NCBI GenBank assembly: GCA_023430045.1
Contig: JAEZCF010000036.1
Span: 1-64,000 of the forward strand
Direction: 5' to 3'
Source: Pseudomonadota bacterium
Lineage (GTDB): Bacteria; Pseudomonadota; Gammaproteobacteria; Xanthomonadales; Xanthomonadaceae
DNA: 64,000 bases
Part shown: positions 25,451 to 33,280 of the stretch, one piece after another
How positions within the stretch are numbered: position 1 is the first letter of the stretch
How the letters are laid out: each line of letters starts with the position of its first letter
Notes under the pieces: generated by a model
Databases searched by the model: none
The model's input: only the letters and a program-made list of their open reading frames with translations
What the model was told of the DNA's origin: nothing
Position numbers and translations under genes: made by a program

Positions 25451-26368
25451 GTGATCGACGACCTCAATGAACTGCGAACCTTCCATCGCATCGTGCATGG
25501 AGGAAGCCTTTCCGCCGCAGCTCGAGAACTGCGGGTGTCCCTTGCCGTTGTCAGCAAAAGACTGACCTCCCTTGAGCGCAGACTGAAGGTGCGGCTGCTC
25601 AATCGCAGCACGCGACGCGCGTCATTGACCGATGAAGGGGCGCTGTTCCTTCTGCACTGCCGGAATGTACTGGACGCTGTGGAGGCAGCGGAGGCCGCAT
25701 TGGAGCAGCGCCAGGATGTTGTCGCCGGTGTACTGAGGCTTACCGCGCCCAACGGGTTTGGACGAAGGCATGTCGTCCCGGCGGTGCGCACTTTCCAGAA
25801 AGCGCATCCGGGGGTGCGGGTCCACCTGTCATTTCGCGACGAACTGGTGGATCTGGTCGGCGAGGGCATTGAGCTGGCCCTGCGCTATGGCGCCCTGGAC
25901 GATTCACGGCTCATTGCGCGGGAGCTGGTGCCCAACCGGCGGGTACTGTGCGCATCTCCTGACTACCTGAAACGGCGGGGCGTGCCTCTTCGTATCGCGG
26001 ATCTGCACGGGCACGACTGTATTGCGTCCGGCAGTCCACCTGTCAGCCACTGGCACTTCTTCGACAGAAACGGAACCATTGCGTTACCCCTTGATGCCAG
26101 CACGCTGTGCGATGACGGCGAGGCCGCGCAGCTCATGGCAGTGCAGGGCGCCGGCATTGCCCGCAAGTCGATCTGGGACGTTGCGGAAGATCTGCAGGCT
26201 GGGCGGCTGGTCGAGGTACTTGCTGATCGTGCATTGGCTACATCGCCGCTCAGTGCAGTGCATGGATCCGGGAAACACCTCGCACCGCGGGTGCGCGTAT
26301 TTCTTGATCATCTTCTGCGTCATCTGCAGAGCACTGTGGCCTGGCGGTATGCGAACAGGGTTGGTTGA
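25451..26368 (+). CDS. LysR family transcriptional regulator of the dehydrogenase operon
   Basis: A 305-residue LysR protein beginning VIDDLNELRTFHRIVHGGSL, with a helix-turn-helix (LSAAARELRVSLAVVSKRLT, about 20-40) and a substrate-binding domain that includes LRYGALDDSRLIARELVPNR. This resembles the DsdC/AaeR-like branch of small-molecule-responsive LysRs. GTG 25451 is preferred: GGAAAC lies about eight bases upstream, and the family motif then starts at residue 2. ATG 25406 would add 15 residues. It is divergent from the three-subunit dehydrogenase genes and probably regulates them. Confidence 0.9.
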   Translation: MIDDLNELRTFHRIVHGGSLSAAARELRVSLAVVSKRLTSLERRLKVRLLNRSTRRASLTDEGALFLLHCRNVLDAVEAAEAALEQRQDVVAGVLRLTAPNGFGRRHVVPAVRTFQKAHPGVRVHLSFRDELVDLVGEGIELALRYGALDDSRLIARELVPNRRVLCASPDYLKRRGVPLRIADLHGHDCIASGSPPVSHWHFFDRNGTIALPLDASTLCDDGEAAQLMAVQGAGIARKSIWDVAEDLQAGRLVEVLADRALATSPLSAVHGSGKHLAPRVRVFLDHLLRHLQSTVAWRYANRVG

Positions 26369-26528
26369 TTAGGGGAGGGGGCTGGGTGTGGATAGGCGGT
26401 CGATCGTGTCTGGTGTGGTCAATGCGAGGGTGAGATTGCGTCCTTGAGTGCGGATGCCTGGCGTGTGGCATTGCGCGTTTTGGCCTGCAGATGGCAGGAT
26501 CACTCCGGCCAAGAACAAGGGAATGCAC

Positions 26529-27223
26529 ATGGCTGGATCAAAGGGACCGTTGACGGTTTCTGAAATTGTGGGGTGGGGCTCGGCGCTGCTGTCATTTGGA
26601 ATGGTTCAGGGCGCGCTCTATTTGAAGGCTTTCTGGGGAAAGTTCGGGCTCGACCGTTTCAGTTCGCCGGCGTTTCGGAGCTGGCTCTCATTGGGCTGAC
26701 GGCGATGGGGGTGACACTTGCGTTGATGGCTGTTGCCGCGCTGGTTGGCGCAGGCTTTGAGGCAGGCGCTAACAGGACGGGAAAACGGCGTGTGATAGGT
26801 GTGCTTATCGGCACAGGCTTCATCGCTGGCTGCATCTATGTTTTATGGATTTCAAAAGCGTGGCCGTTGGTGATTGGTGCCACGGCGAGCATCGTCTTTG
26901 TCGTAATAATCATGTTGTCTCCGGTTGTGCCGCGAGCCATCAAAGAGTCATCGTCCTTGCCCTTTGGAGCGATGGCGATCGTATATGTTTCATTTGCTTC
27001 AGCACATTTGGGCGGCGAACGCGCGAAATCAATCATCGTTGGAGAGCGAGAGCGGGTTGCAAATGTGATACTGGCTGGCGGTGACGACAGAGTTATGTCA
27101 TTTGTCGGGCGGCTAGGGGACACGTATGTGTTCTGGAGCAAGATCACGCGTGAGGTTGTGCTTATTCCTTGCGAAGAGGTTAAAACTTTTTCGATTTCGG
27201 TCAAAGCGATAGCCGGGGAATAA
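26529..27223 (+). pseudogene. Frameshifted paralogue of the four-helix membrane protein
   Basis: The sequence encodes the same protein as 5672-6367 but in two frames. The first frame reads MAGSKGPLTVSEIVGWGSAL through GKFGLD. The second continues from PFQFAGVSELALIGLTAMG to KAIAGE at 27223. At 26652-26657 the copy reads GACCGT where the intact paralogue codes D-P (GATCCG), so one C is missing from a CCC run. Everything after the shift is conserved, including the C-terminal VGRLGDTYVFW block, which suggests a recent mutation or a sequencing error. Without correction the product would stop after about 57 residues. Confidence 0.75.
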
Positions 27224-27253
27224 GGGCACGGTTAGATGCAATGGGCTTGCGTT

Positions 27254-27276
27254 CGCGATAAAGGATGTTTATCGCG
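27254..27276. terminator. Perfect 9-bp hairpin after the frameshifted gene
   Basis: CGCGATAAA (27254-27262) pairs with TTTATCGCG (27268-27276) around GGATG. It lies about 30 bases past the membrane protein frame and may end that transcript, although no T-run follows. The rest of 27224-27519 (296 bases) holds no convincing gene. CATTAGGT at 27488-27495 resembles an integron core site upstream of the next gene. Confidence 0.35.
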
Positions 27277-27519
27277 GGTAGGGGAGGGCAGCTTCCGGCC
27301 CAACGCGGACATCTGTCAGCGATTCTCTAGGGCAGGCTCTTGTAATGCGGCCTGCTCAGTTCAATGGGTCCGGCTATGCATCGGCTTGCTAGCCGTACTC
27401 AGCCGCCCTAATATCGAGCCGTATCGAGGAGGACAGCCACCTGCGGTGCGCTGAAGGCAAGTCGGATTGCCGAACAGAGAGATCCGGCATTAGGTAGTTT
27501 GGCACGAAGGGGAAGGTTC

Positions 27520-27876
27520 GTGGCAGAGTGGTTATTTGATAGGCATGGAAGGCCATGCGTCATCTGGGATGACACGAAGGTCCGCGACCGTCGTGGAAAA
27601 GTCATTGCTTGGCTGGGTGGCAACAACGTCTACTCGCTCAGCGGGCGGCATATCGGTTGGTTTGACGGCGGCGTCATCTTTGACTCAAGCAACTCACCAT
27701 TGACTTTTAGTCGCAACCGAGCAGTCGGTCTTCCCAGCGTTCCTGGCCTTTCGGGGACTCCAGGGATGCCTGGATTTGCTGGCACCCCGGGACGGCCGGG
27801 GCATTCAGGCACCCCAGGACGTCCAGGACGCGGCGGCTGGTCAAGTCATGATGCGGCCACCTATCTTGGTGCTTAA
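27520..27876 (+). CDS. 4-fold beta flower domain protein with collagen-like tail
   Basis: A 118-residue protein read from GTG 27520, with GAAGG three bases upstream. Residues about 1-68 (AEWLFDRHGRPCVIWDD, then NNVYSLSGRHIGWFDGG) match the 4-fold beta flower domain. Residues 79-106 are perfect Gly-X-Y triplets (GTP GMP GFA GTP GRP GHS GTP GRP GRG), a short collagen-like stretch ending in WSSHDAATYLGA. The function of such proteins is unknown. It appears to be an integron gene cassette, because an attC-like hairpin starts two bases after the stop codon. The region is visibly less GC-rich than the flanking chromosome. Confidence 0.72.
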   Translation: MAEWLFDRHGRPCVIWDDTKVRDRRGKVIAWLGGNNVYSLSGRHIGWFDGGVIFDSSNSPLTFSRNRAVGLPSVPGLSGTPGMPGFAGTPGRPGHSGTPGRPGRGGWSSHDAATYLGA

Positions 27877-27877
27877 A

Positions 27878-27927
27878 AGTTCATTCAAGCCGACGCCGCT
27901 TCGCGGCGCGTCCTAATTCAGGCTTTA
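27878..27927 (+). repeat. attC-like integron recombination site, copy A
   Basis: The 50 bases begin AGTTC and contain TCAAGCCGACGCCGCTT followed by CGCGGCGCGTCCTAATTCAGG. GACGCCGC and GCGGCGCGTC fold into a hairpin with two extrahelical bases, as in attC sites. The layout (TCAAGCCGAC, hairpin, CTAAxTCAGG) matches the attC type of Xanthomonas chromosomal integrons. It begins two bases after the stop of the beta-flower gene, the usual place. The outer core site (GTTRRRY) is degenerate, so it may be inactive. A second copy lies at 29175-29224. Confidence 0.62.
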
Positions 27928-27946
27928 TATGGCACCGGAGAGACCA

Positions 27947-28576
27947 ATGTCAGCCAAGCTTCCTTATCTCACCACCCCTGGCACGATCGAGAACGCTTTG
28001 GCAAAGGTCAAAGCTGCAGCGACTCCTCCCACCTTCAACAATGACTTTGTTCACGCGAAGCTCCAGATTAAGGGCGGCGCTGGCAAGAGTATTCCGCCGT
28101 TCTTCAAAAAGCTGGGGTTGGTATCGGACTCCGGAGTACCTACCGGGCTATACCAGAAGCTCAGGAATCCTTCGACGGCCGGAGACGCTTTGGGCGAAGC
28201 AGTCCGAATCGCATATAGGCCTCTGTACGAGGTCAATGAATACGTTCACGAACTCAGTGACAGGGAACTCAAGGGCCTAATCCATCAAGTCACCGGGCTT
28301 GAGGAAGGAAACCGCATTTCTGAGCTGATCCAGTCCACCTTTCTTAAGCTAAAGAAGCATGCAACCTTCAACGGAAGCGCGGCGGTAGAAGTGAGTCGCA
28401 ACGAAGCGCCTGAAGAAGAAGGGGCAGCGGGCCAGAGGAAGCTGACGGGCCTCTCAGCTTCGCACGACCTGAGAATTGGGTACACAATCAATTTGAATCT
28501 TCCCGCTACCGCCAATACCGAAGTGTTCGATGCAATCTTTCAGAGTCTCCGAAGGAATCTCTTACGCGATGAATAG
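27947..28576 (+). CDS. DUF5343 family protein
   Basis: A 209-residue protein that matches the DUF5343 pattern: YLTTPGTIENALAKVKAAAT near the start, then GGAGKSIPPFFKKLGLVSDS, PTGLYQKLRNPS, and a final TGLEEGN..TFLKLKKHATF (about 125-150). Residues 155-209 are a charged linker and a tail. The family has no assigned biochemical role. GGAGA lies six bases before ATG 27947. The stop overlaps the next gene by eight bases, so the two proteins are made together. Both sit inside one gene cassette bounded by attC-like sites. Confidence 0.78.
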   Translation: MSAKLPYLTTPGTIENALAKVKAAATPPTFNNDFVHAKLQIKGGAGKSIPPFFKKLGLVSDSGVPTGLYQKLRNPSTAGDALGEAVRIAYRPLYEVNEYVHELSDRELKGLIHQVTGLEEGNRISELIQSTFLKLKKHATFNGSAAVEVSRNEAPEEEGAAGQRKLTGLSASHDLRIGYTINLNLPATANTEVFDAIFQSLRRNLLRDE

Positions 28577-29165
28577 TAAAGACGCGGTCGCGCTCCTTCA
28601 AAGGTTCGGCATGGCCAATCAGCTCGCCGAGGTCAATCTCGACGCAACGGAGCGGCGGTTTTCTATAGATCTCGGCCGACGGCCCAGAGAAGAGGAGATT
28701 GAAGAGAACTATTTTCCGCAGTTCGATGAGTCCGTGCGGAAGGAGGCGGCAGAGATGAGTCGCCACTATGAAGTTTTCTACTGCCTTGAGAAAACAATTC
28801 GCGAACTCATCTCGGACACAATGAAGGCGGCCGAAGGTCAGAACTGGTGGAGCAGCGCACGCATCCCGGAGCGACTCAAGAATGAGGTTGAGGCCAGGAT
28901 TCGTCGTGAGACAGACTCTGCAGTCACACTTCGGTCCGATGAGCCAATTGACTTTACGACGTTCGGGGAACTCGGGGAACTCATCAAGGCGAACTGGGAC
29001 CTTTTCGGTTCAATTTTCTCGAACGCTAGCGCGCGAGCGGTCGAGCGCGTGTTAGCCAATCTCAATGTCTTGCGCGGCCCTATCGCTCACTGCAGCAGGC
29101 TCGCTGGAGATGAGGTAGTTCGACTTGAGCTCAGCGTTAGAGACTGGTTCCGGTTAACGGAGTAA
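28569..29165 (+). CDS. Swt1-type HEPN domain protein (putative RNase)
   Basis: A 198-residue helical protein whose last 80 residues resemble the Swt1-family HEPN domain. The HEPN signature is R169-G-P-I-A-H174 (R-x4-H) in VLRGPIAHCSRL, the motif that forms the active site in HEPN ribonucleases. The N-terminal half is highly charged (RRPREEEIEENYFP). The start overlaps the DUF5343 stop (ATGAATAG), so expression is coupled. A two-gene HEPN unit in a mobile cassette, next to phage-defence operons, suggests a toxin or abortive-infection effector with DUF5343 as partner; this is inference. Confidence 0.68.
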   Translation: MNSKDAVALLQRFGMANQLAEVNLDATERRFSIDLGRRPREEEIEENYFPQFDESVRKEAAEMSRHYEVFYCLEKTIRELISDTMKAAEGQNWWSSARIPERLKNEVEARIRRETDSAVTLRSDEPIDFTTFGELGELIKANWDLFGSIFSNASARAVERVLANLNVLRGPIAHCSRLAGDEVVRLELSVRDWFRLTE

Positions 29166-29174
29166 ACAGCCAGC

Positions 29175-29224
29175 AGTTCGATCAAGCCGACGCCGCTTGG
29201 CCGCGCGGCTTAACCCAGGTATTG
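29175..29224 (+). repeat. attC-like integron recombination site, copy B
   Basis: This copy aligns with 27878-27927 over 50 bases at about 39 identical positions, including AGTTC, TCAAGCCGACGCCGCTT and CTTAACCCAGG. GCCGACGCCGC and GGCCGCGCGGC provide the imperfect hairpin arms. It begins nine bases after the HEPN gene stop. The distance between equivalent points of copies A and B is 1297 bases, the size of one cassette holding the DUF5343 and HEPN genes. Confidence 0.62.
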
Positions 29225-29552
29225 GTCGAGGTGCACTTCTGGCCAGGAGCCGACATGGGCAGAGCAAGGGATAAGGAAGATTTATCGGGGGTGGGTAACG
29301 GGGAACTCCTCAGCTTGGATCTCAACTGATCGACGCGACAGTCGGGGACCGCTCGATTGGAGGACTAAGCCTGGCGTTTCGCGTGGCACCTCGTTCAATT
29401 GGCTGCCGACTGCATCAAGCTTGGCTTATGAGAAATTGGCAGTGCCGATTCAGTCGGGTGTCCTGCCGCAACAGCCCATTGGCGCTCGATTATTGATTTC
29501 CCTACAAGAACATCAAAGGCATGATACTCACATCTCATAGGAAAGTTTCGTC
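29225..29552. other. Non-coding stretch before the HExxH protein gene
   Basis: About 330 bases without a convincing gene. A 24-codon frame from ATG 29254 ends quickly and resembles nothing I know. The last 60 bases are A/T-richer (GATTATTGATTTCCC, AGGAAAGTTTCGTC) and probably carry the promoter and ribosome binding site of the next gene. Confidence 0.5.
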
Positions 29553-30872
29553 ATGGCGCCGCACGGCAAGATCCTCCAGCTCGACGTCCTGGGCAGCTTC
29601 GACTTCTACAATTTCGGCATTACGTTGGACGCAATTGAATCCACCGAGTTCGATCGGCTAAGGCAGCTTGTTGGTCCGGCTCGCAGAGGCCGCACGCTTA
29701 CGGTTGATCAGTTTTATGCATTGGATCGCGTCGTTCCATTGATTGCCCATGAGTTGACCCACTTCCTAGACGCCACCTCGACTTGCTGGGGCATGCGCCA
29801 TCTTCAAGTCTTGGACAATGCCTTCCGAGCATATCGTTCCCAGAACGAGGAGGACTTCCACTACCTGAAGGCCGCGTCAGATCACGTGCGCACGTTGCGG
29901 CTGCCGAAGTACTACACGCTGGTGAAGGACACGGACGAACACGTGATCCGCCCTTGGACCTTTCAGGTCACCCTAGGGTTGCGGTTCACTACAAATGGAT
30001 CAATCGAAGGTGCTCAACCTATCGCATTCTGCAAGTTTGGAACGCTCACGGGCGACACCTTGGCACGATCACCGTTGTCGCCTGTCTCGCTCCTTGAGAC
30101 CTCTGCTATGTCGCAGGAACTCATCCAGCGATTTTCTTTCCTTGGCGCTGTCCCAGGTCCTGAGGCAGTCGTAGAACAGCACTGCCAGTCCAGCAAGTCG
30201 TTAGCACACCTCTACAACCATCGCATTACTGAGTACTCAGCGTGCGCGCATATGATCGCTAACCAACAACAATGCATCGACATCTTGCGCGCTTATCATC
30301 TTGGCGGCCGACTCAGTCGCCTCGTGCTTAACGTGCCTGTCAAGGGTTTCGGGGAGATAGCAGACCTTGGGCGTTTGGCGGCCATCTTCAAAGTTGCTCC
30401 AGAGCACGATTACGTGCAACGTATCCAGAGAGGCTTGCTTCAGGGGGATGTTGGGATGCTGTACTACGTCCTGTGTGCGGCGATGCCTGAGGACAGCTAT
30501 TTATCAGATGAAGATGCAGCCGCGGGGGTCGAGGCGGCACTTGCGCGCGTTGGAACCTCGCATGCCCGGATTAAGCAATTGGGTCTGGAGGAGGTTACGT
30601 CGATCGCTGCCAAGGTCGGGCAAAGCCCAAGCTCAGTCTTGAGGCGGCTGTCAGGAGCTGGAGAGAAGAACTTCGAGCGACTCTCGCACATGGGAGAAGT
30701 CCTGCGGTTTCACGACCTGCACCTGCCACAAGTTTTGTTTGGCGATTACGAGTCCCGCAACACCTTTGGCTGCGACAAGAATCTGCTCGAGGACTTAGAT
30801 CTTGACACGTGCTTCAATGAGCTGAACCCGCTAGAGCAAGCGATTCACAACTTTTCCGAGGCCTGCGTCTGA
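29553..30872 (+). CDS. Unrecognised protein with an HExxH metalloprotease motif
   Basis: A 439-residue soluble protein with no signal peptide and no family that I recognise. H66-E67-L-T-H70 (VVPLIAHELTHFLDATSTCWG) fits a zincin active site. A possible third ligand lies later, in TEYSACAHM near residue 230, but this is a guess. AGGAAA lies about nine bases before ATG 29553. Base composition resembles the preceding cassettes rather than the chromosome, and it lies between the cassette array and the IetAS/Gabija modules. A protease effector in phage defence is possible; a stand-alone cassette gene is another option. Confidence 0.6.
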   Translation: MAPHGKILQLDVLGSFDFYNFGITLDAIESTEFDRLRQLVGPARRGRTLTVDQFYALDRVVPLIAHELTHFLDATSTCWGMRHLQVLDNAFRAYRSQNEEDFHYLKAASDHVRTLRLPKYYTLVKDTDEHVIRPWTFQVTLGLRFTTNGSIEGAQPIAFCKFGTLTGDTLARSPLSPVSLLETSAMSQELIQRFSFLGAVPGPEAVVEQHCQSSKSLAHLYNHRITEYSACAHMIANQQQCIDILRAYHLGGRLSRLVLNVPVKGFGEIADLGRLAAIFKVAPEHDYVQRIQRGLLQGDVGMLYYVLCAAMPEDSYLSDEDAAAGVEAALARVGTSHARIKQLGLEEVTSIAAKVGQSPSSVLRRLSGAGEKNFERLSHMGEVLRFHDLHLPQVLFGDYESRNTFGCDKNLLEDLDLDTCFNELNPLEQAIHNFSEACV

Positions 30873-31075
30873 GGAGATTACTTTCGGGGGTTTGACGAAC
30901 GCGCCGCAGCGTTGAAACTATCTAAGCTGGCGCCGTCCAACTTGGCGGGGTTCTCGTTAAGGTACGAACCGATGTGCGGCTCGCGCGAGTGAGGGGCCTC
31001 GCACTCACGGGTGACATCTGTCGCGGTCGCGACACGCGCGGGTAAGGCAAGGCCGGTTTTCACTCCGCGAGATCG

Positions 31076-33274
31076 TTAGGTGCCGGGGACCTTGGCCTGC
31101 ACCTCGACCGGCAAGGTCTGGAGTACCGGATACTCGTTCTGCACTCGTGCCAGCAGGTCCACCACGCCCGAAGCCTGGATCGTCACGACCAATGCATACG
31201 GCATCGCGACTGCGTCTTCCGTATTGACGGCTTCGCCTTCGTCACGCACCTGATAGTTGATATGGAAGTACGGTTCGTCCAAGTCATCGACCGCGACGGT
31301 GCATGTGTTATGCAGGACCGTGTCCCACCGCATCGCGTCACGGCGCAGCTCGGCTTCGGTCTTATACATGCCACTGCCGAACATCGACAGGGAACGCTTG
31401 GGCCCCTTGTAGCAACGCACCCAAAGGCCGGCCCGCGTGTAGTTGATCGCGTGCGCCGAGTCGATGGGCGCGCGATAGCAGAAGGTCGCGCCGATCTTCA
31501 CTTTCGACCCCGTTGGCAGACCGCGCGGAATCGGAATCAGGGCCTTTTGCGGGTGACCGGGACGGGTCACCCCCTGGTACACCACGCGGACCACATCCAA
31601 GGGGGTGTAAAGCACGTCCTCCGGCGCGAGGGGTACCCGGCCCCAGCCAACCTCGGCACGGGTGTGGCGACGGCCGCTGAAGTCGCAGGCGTTGACCAGC
31701 AGCGCCTGCAAGGTGATCGGGTTGAATGTCGAGCCGCTAAGCACGTCGACGCCGGTGGCAGCACGCAGCGTCAGGGGGCTGGCGAAGCTGGTGCCAGCTA
31801 CGGCCACCACGCCCCCCGCCAGCGGGTTGAAGACCGGCACCGGCTCAGCATCGCAGCCACCGAACGCCACCAGGTCCGGTTTCACGAAGCCGGGACTGCG
31901 GCCTGGACCGACAGCGCTGTAAGGAGCCCGACTCCACTTTTTCTTGCGCGAATCCGCAGCGCCTACCGCCAGCACGTTGACGGCATCACCCGGCGGCTGG
32001 ATCCGCCGCAGGTCCTGATCGAGCAGGCCGTTATTGCCGACCGCAGCGGTGCACAGGGTGCTGCCGTCGGCCAATTCCGTGTCGAGTCGGGACGTCCATT
32101 CGTGCACGTCGTCGTCAAAGAAAGTCGCCACGGGGCCGAGACTGATGTTGGCAAAGCGGTAGGGCTGCCCGGCCAGGCGGGCGCTGCGCAATGCCGTCAC
32201 GATTCGGTCCAGGACGTCCAAGGCCTGCTCGGGGCTGTCCTGGGTCGGCAGTACGCGATGGTGGTCGACGTGGCAGTACGGCGGCGGTAAAGCGCCGACG
32301 CGGTGATCCACGTCGCCATAGAGAAACGCGGAGGTGACGTTGATGCCGTGCGCCAGGTCACTGGCCGAGGGCGCAGGCAGCAATGGGCTGGACAGCTCGG
32401 TGGCGTGACCCGGGAAGGCGTTGGCCGTACCGCCGTCGAAGATAGCCGCCTTCAATGCCGGAGCCAGCGGCAGGCTAGTCGGCACGGAGTAGCCCTTGTA
32501 GTTGCGCTTCAACGTGCCTTGCAGCTGCCACTCACCTTGCAGCTGCGGCATCGACCGCACCAAGCGGATGCGGGTAAACCGGGCCAGTTCGCTGACGCGG
32601 CCAGGCGGCAACTGCACGCCGACGAATGCGAGTCCCGAGACAAATCGGAATCCACGCGCGGCAATCTTGCCCTCCAGCCGCGTAACTAGTCCCTTGAAAG
32701 CGCCAAGAATGTCGGCATCCGACTCCGACGCATGCAGCGTGACATGTACGAACTCAGGCCAGCGCGTGGCGGGGTCGAGGCGCAGCTTCTGTTCCGGGTC
32801 GTAGCTGTGGATCGATTCGATTCGGATGAAATGATCCTGCCGAGAGGAAGCGGTACGGGGATCGAGCAGCTTGGCGTCCATGACCCCGAAGTCGTCGGAT
32901 GTGCCGCTGACAAAAATCGCGGCCGTCTCGGTCACTTTGTCCTGGCCGGTCCCCGGATTGCGGGGACGCACGCGAATGGGCCGCGAGCCCAGAATGGTCA
33001 ACCCCACGTCACGCAACAGTCCCGCTGGAAAGTAGGTCTTCGCCAGGTAGCTCGGGTGCAGCACAACCTGGGCGGTCACTTCACCGCGGGGTGCAAACTG
33101 TGGCGGAGTGTCATCCGCAAACGCACGAATCGCCTGCAACTGCGGGTGCAACACCGTGCGCACGTCATCGATAGTGTACGGGTGACTCTTTTCACCCCCG
33201 CCACGTGGCCACGACATCTGTCCGATCAGCTCACGTCCATTTGAAATCAGCACATTGCGCGGTTTAGCACTCAT
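31076..33274 (-). CDS. ietS: Subtilisin-like (S8) protease of an IetAS-type defence pair
   Basis: A 732-residue protease with the S8 triad in family order: D280 (AAIFDGG), H309 (LAHGINVTSA) and S496 (AGTSFASP). The oxyanion asparagine is probably in RFANISLG. The N-terminal 270 residues are a separate domain without a signal peptide, so the enzyme should act in the cytoplasm. It starts six bases after the stop of an AAA ATPase gene. An ATPase plus subtilase pair is the composition of the IetAS anti-phage system, and a Gabija pair lies divergently upstream. About 200 C-terminal residues follow the protease domain. What it cleaves is unknown. Confidence 0.82.
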   Translation of the reverse strand: MSAKPRNVLISNGRELIGQMSWPRGGGEKSHPYTIDDVRTVLHPQLQAIRAFADDTPPQFAPRGEVTAQVVLHPSYLAKTYFPAGLLRDVGLTILGSRPIRVRPRNPGTGQDKVTETAAIFVSGTSDDFGVMDAKLLDPRTASSRQDHFIRIESIHSYDPEQKLRLDPATRWPEFVHVTLHASESDADILGAFKGLVTRLEGKIAARGFRFVSGLAFVGVQLPPGRVSELARFTRIRLVRSMPQLQGEWQLQGTLKRNYKGYSVPTSLPLAPALKAAIFDGGTANAFPGHATELSSPLLPAPSASDLAHGINVTSAFLYGDVDHRVGALPPPYCHVDHHRVLPTQDSPEQALDVLDRIVTALRSARLAGQPYRFANISLGPVATFFDDDVHEWTSRLDTELADGSTLCTAAVGNNGLLDQDLRRIQPPGDAVNVLAVGAADSRKKKWSRAPYSAVGPGRSPGFVKPDLVAFGGCDAEPVPVFNPLAGGVVAVAGTSFASPLTLRAATGVDVLSGSTFNPITLQALLVNACDFSGRRHTRAEVGWGRVPLAPEDVLYTPLDVVRVVYQGVTRPGHPQKALIPIPRGLPTGSKVKIGATFCYRAPIDSAHAINYTRAGLWVRCYKGPKRSLSMFGSGMYKTEAELRRDAMRWDTVLHNTCTVAVDDLDEPYFHINYQVRDEGEAVNTEDAVAMPYALVVTIQASGVVDLLARVQNEYPVLQTLPVEVQAKVPGT

Positions 33275-33280
33275 CGGCGG

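Noticed and set aside
31019..31034. Perfect 16-base palindrome TGTCGCGGTCGCGACA between convergent genes
   Set aside because: It lies between gene ends, not promoters, has no T-run and no second copy nearby. I cannot assign it a role.
30878..31063. A 61-codon frame (GTG start) just past the subtilase stop
   Set aside because: No ribosome binding site at a proper distance, no recognisable domain, and composition that reads like non-coding sequence. A third gene of the IetAS-like operon is not supported.
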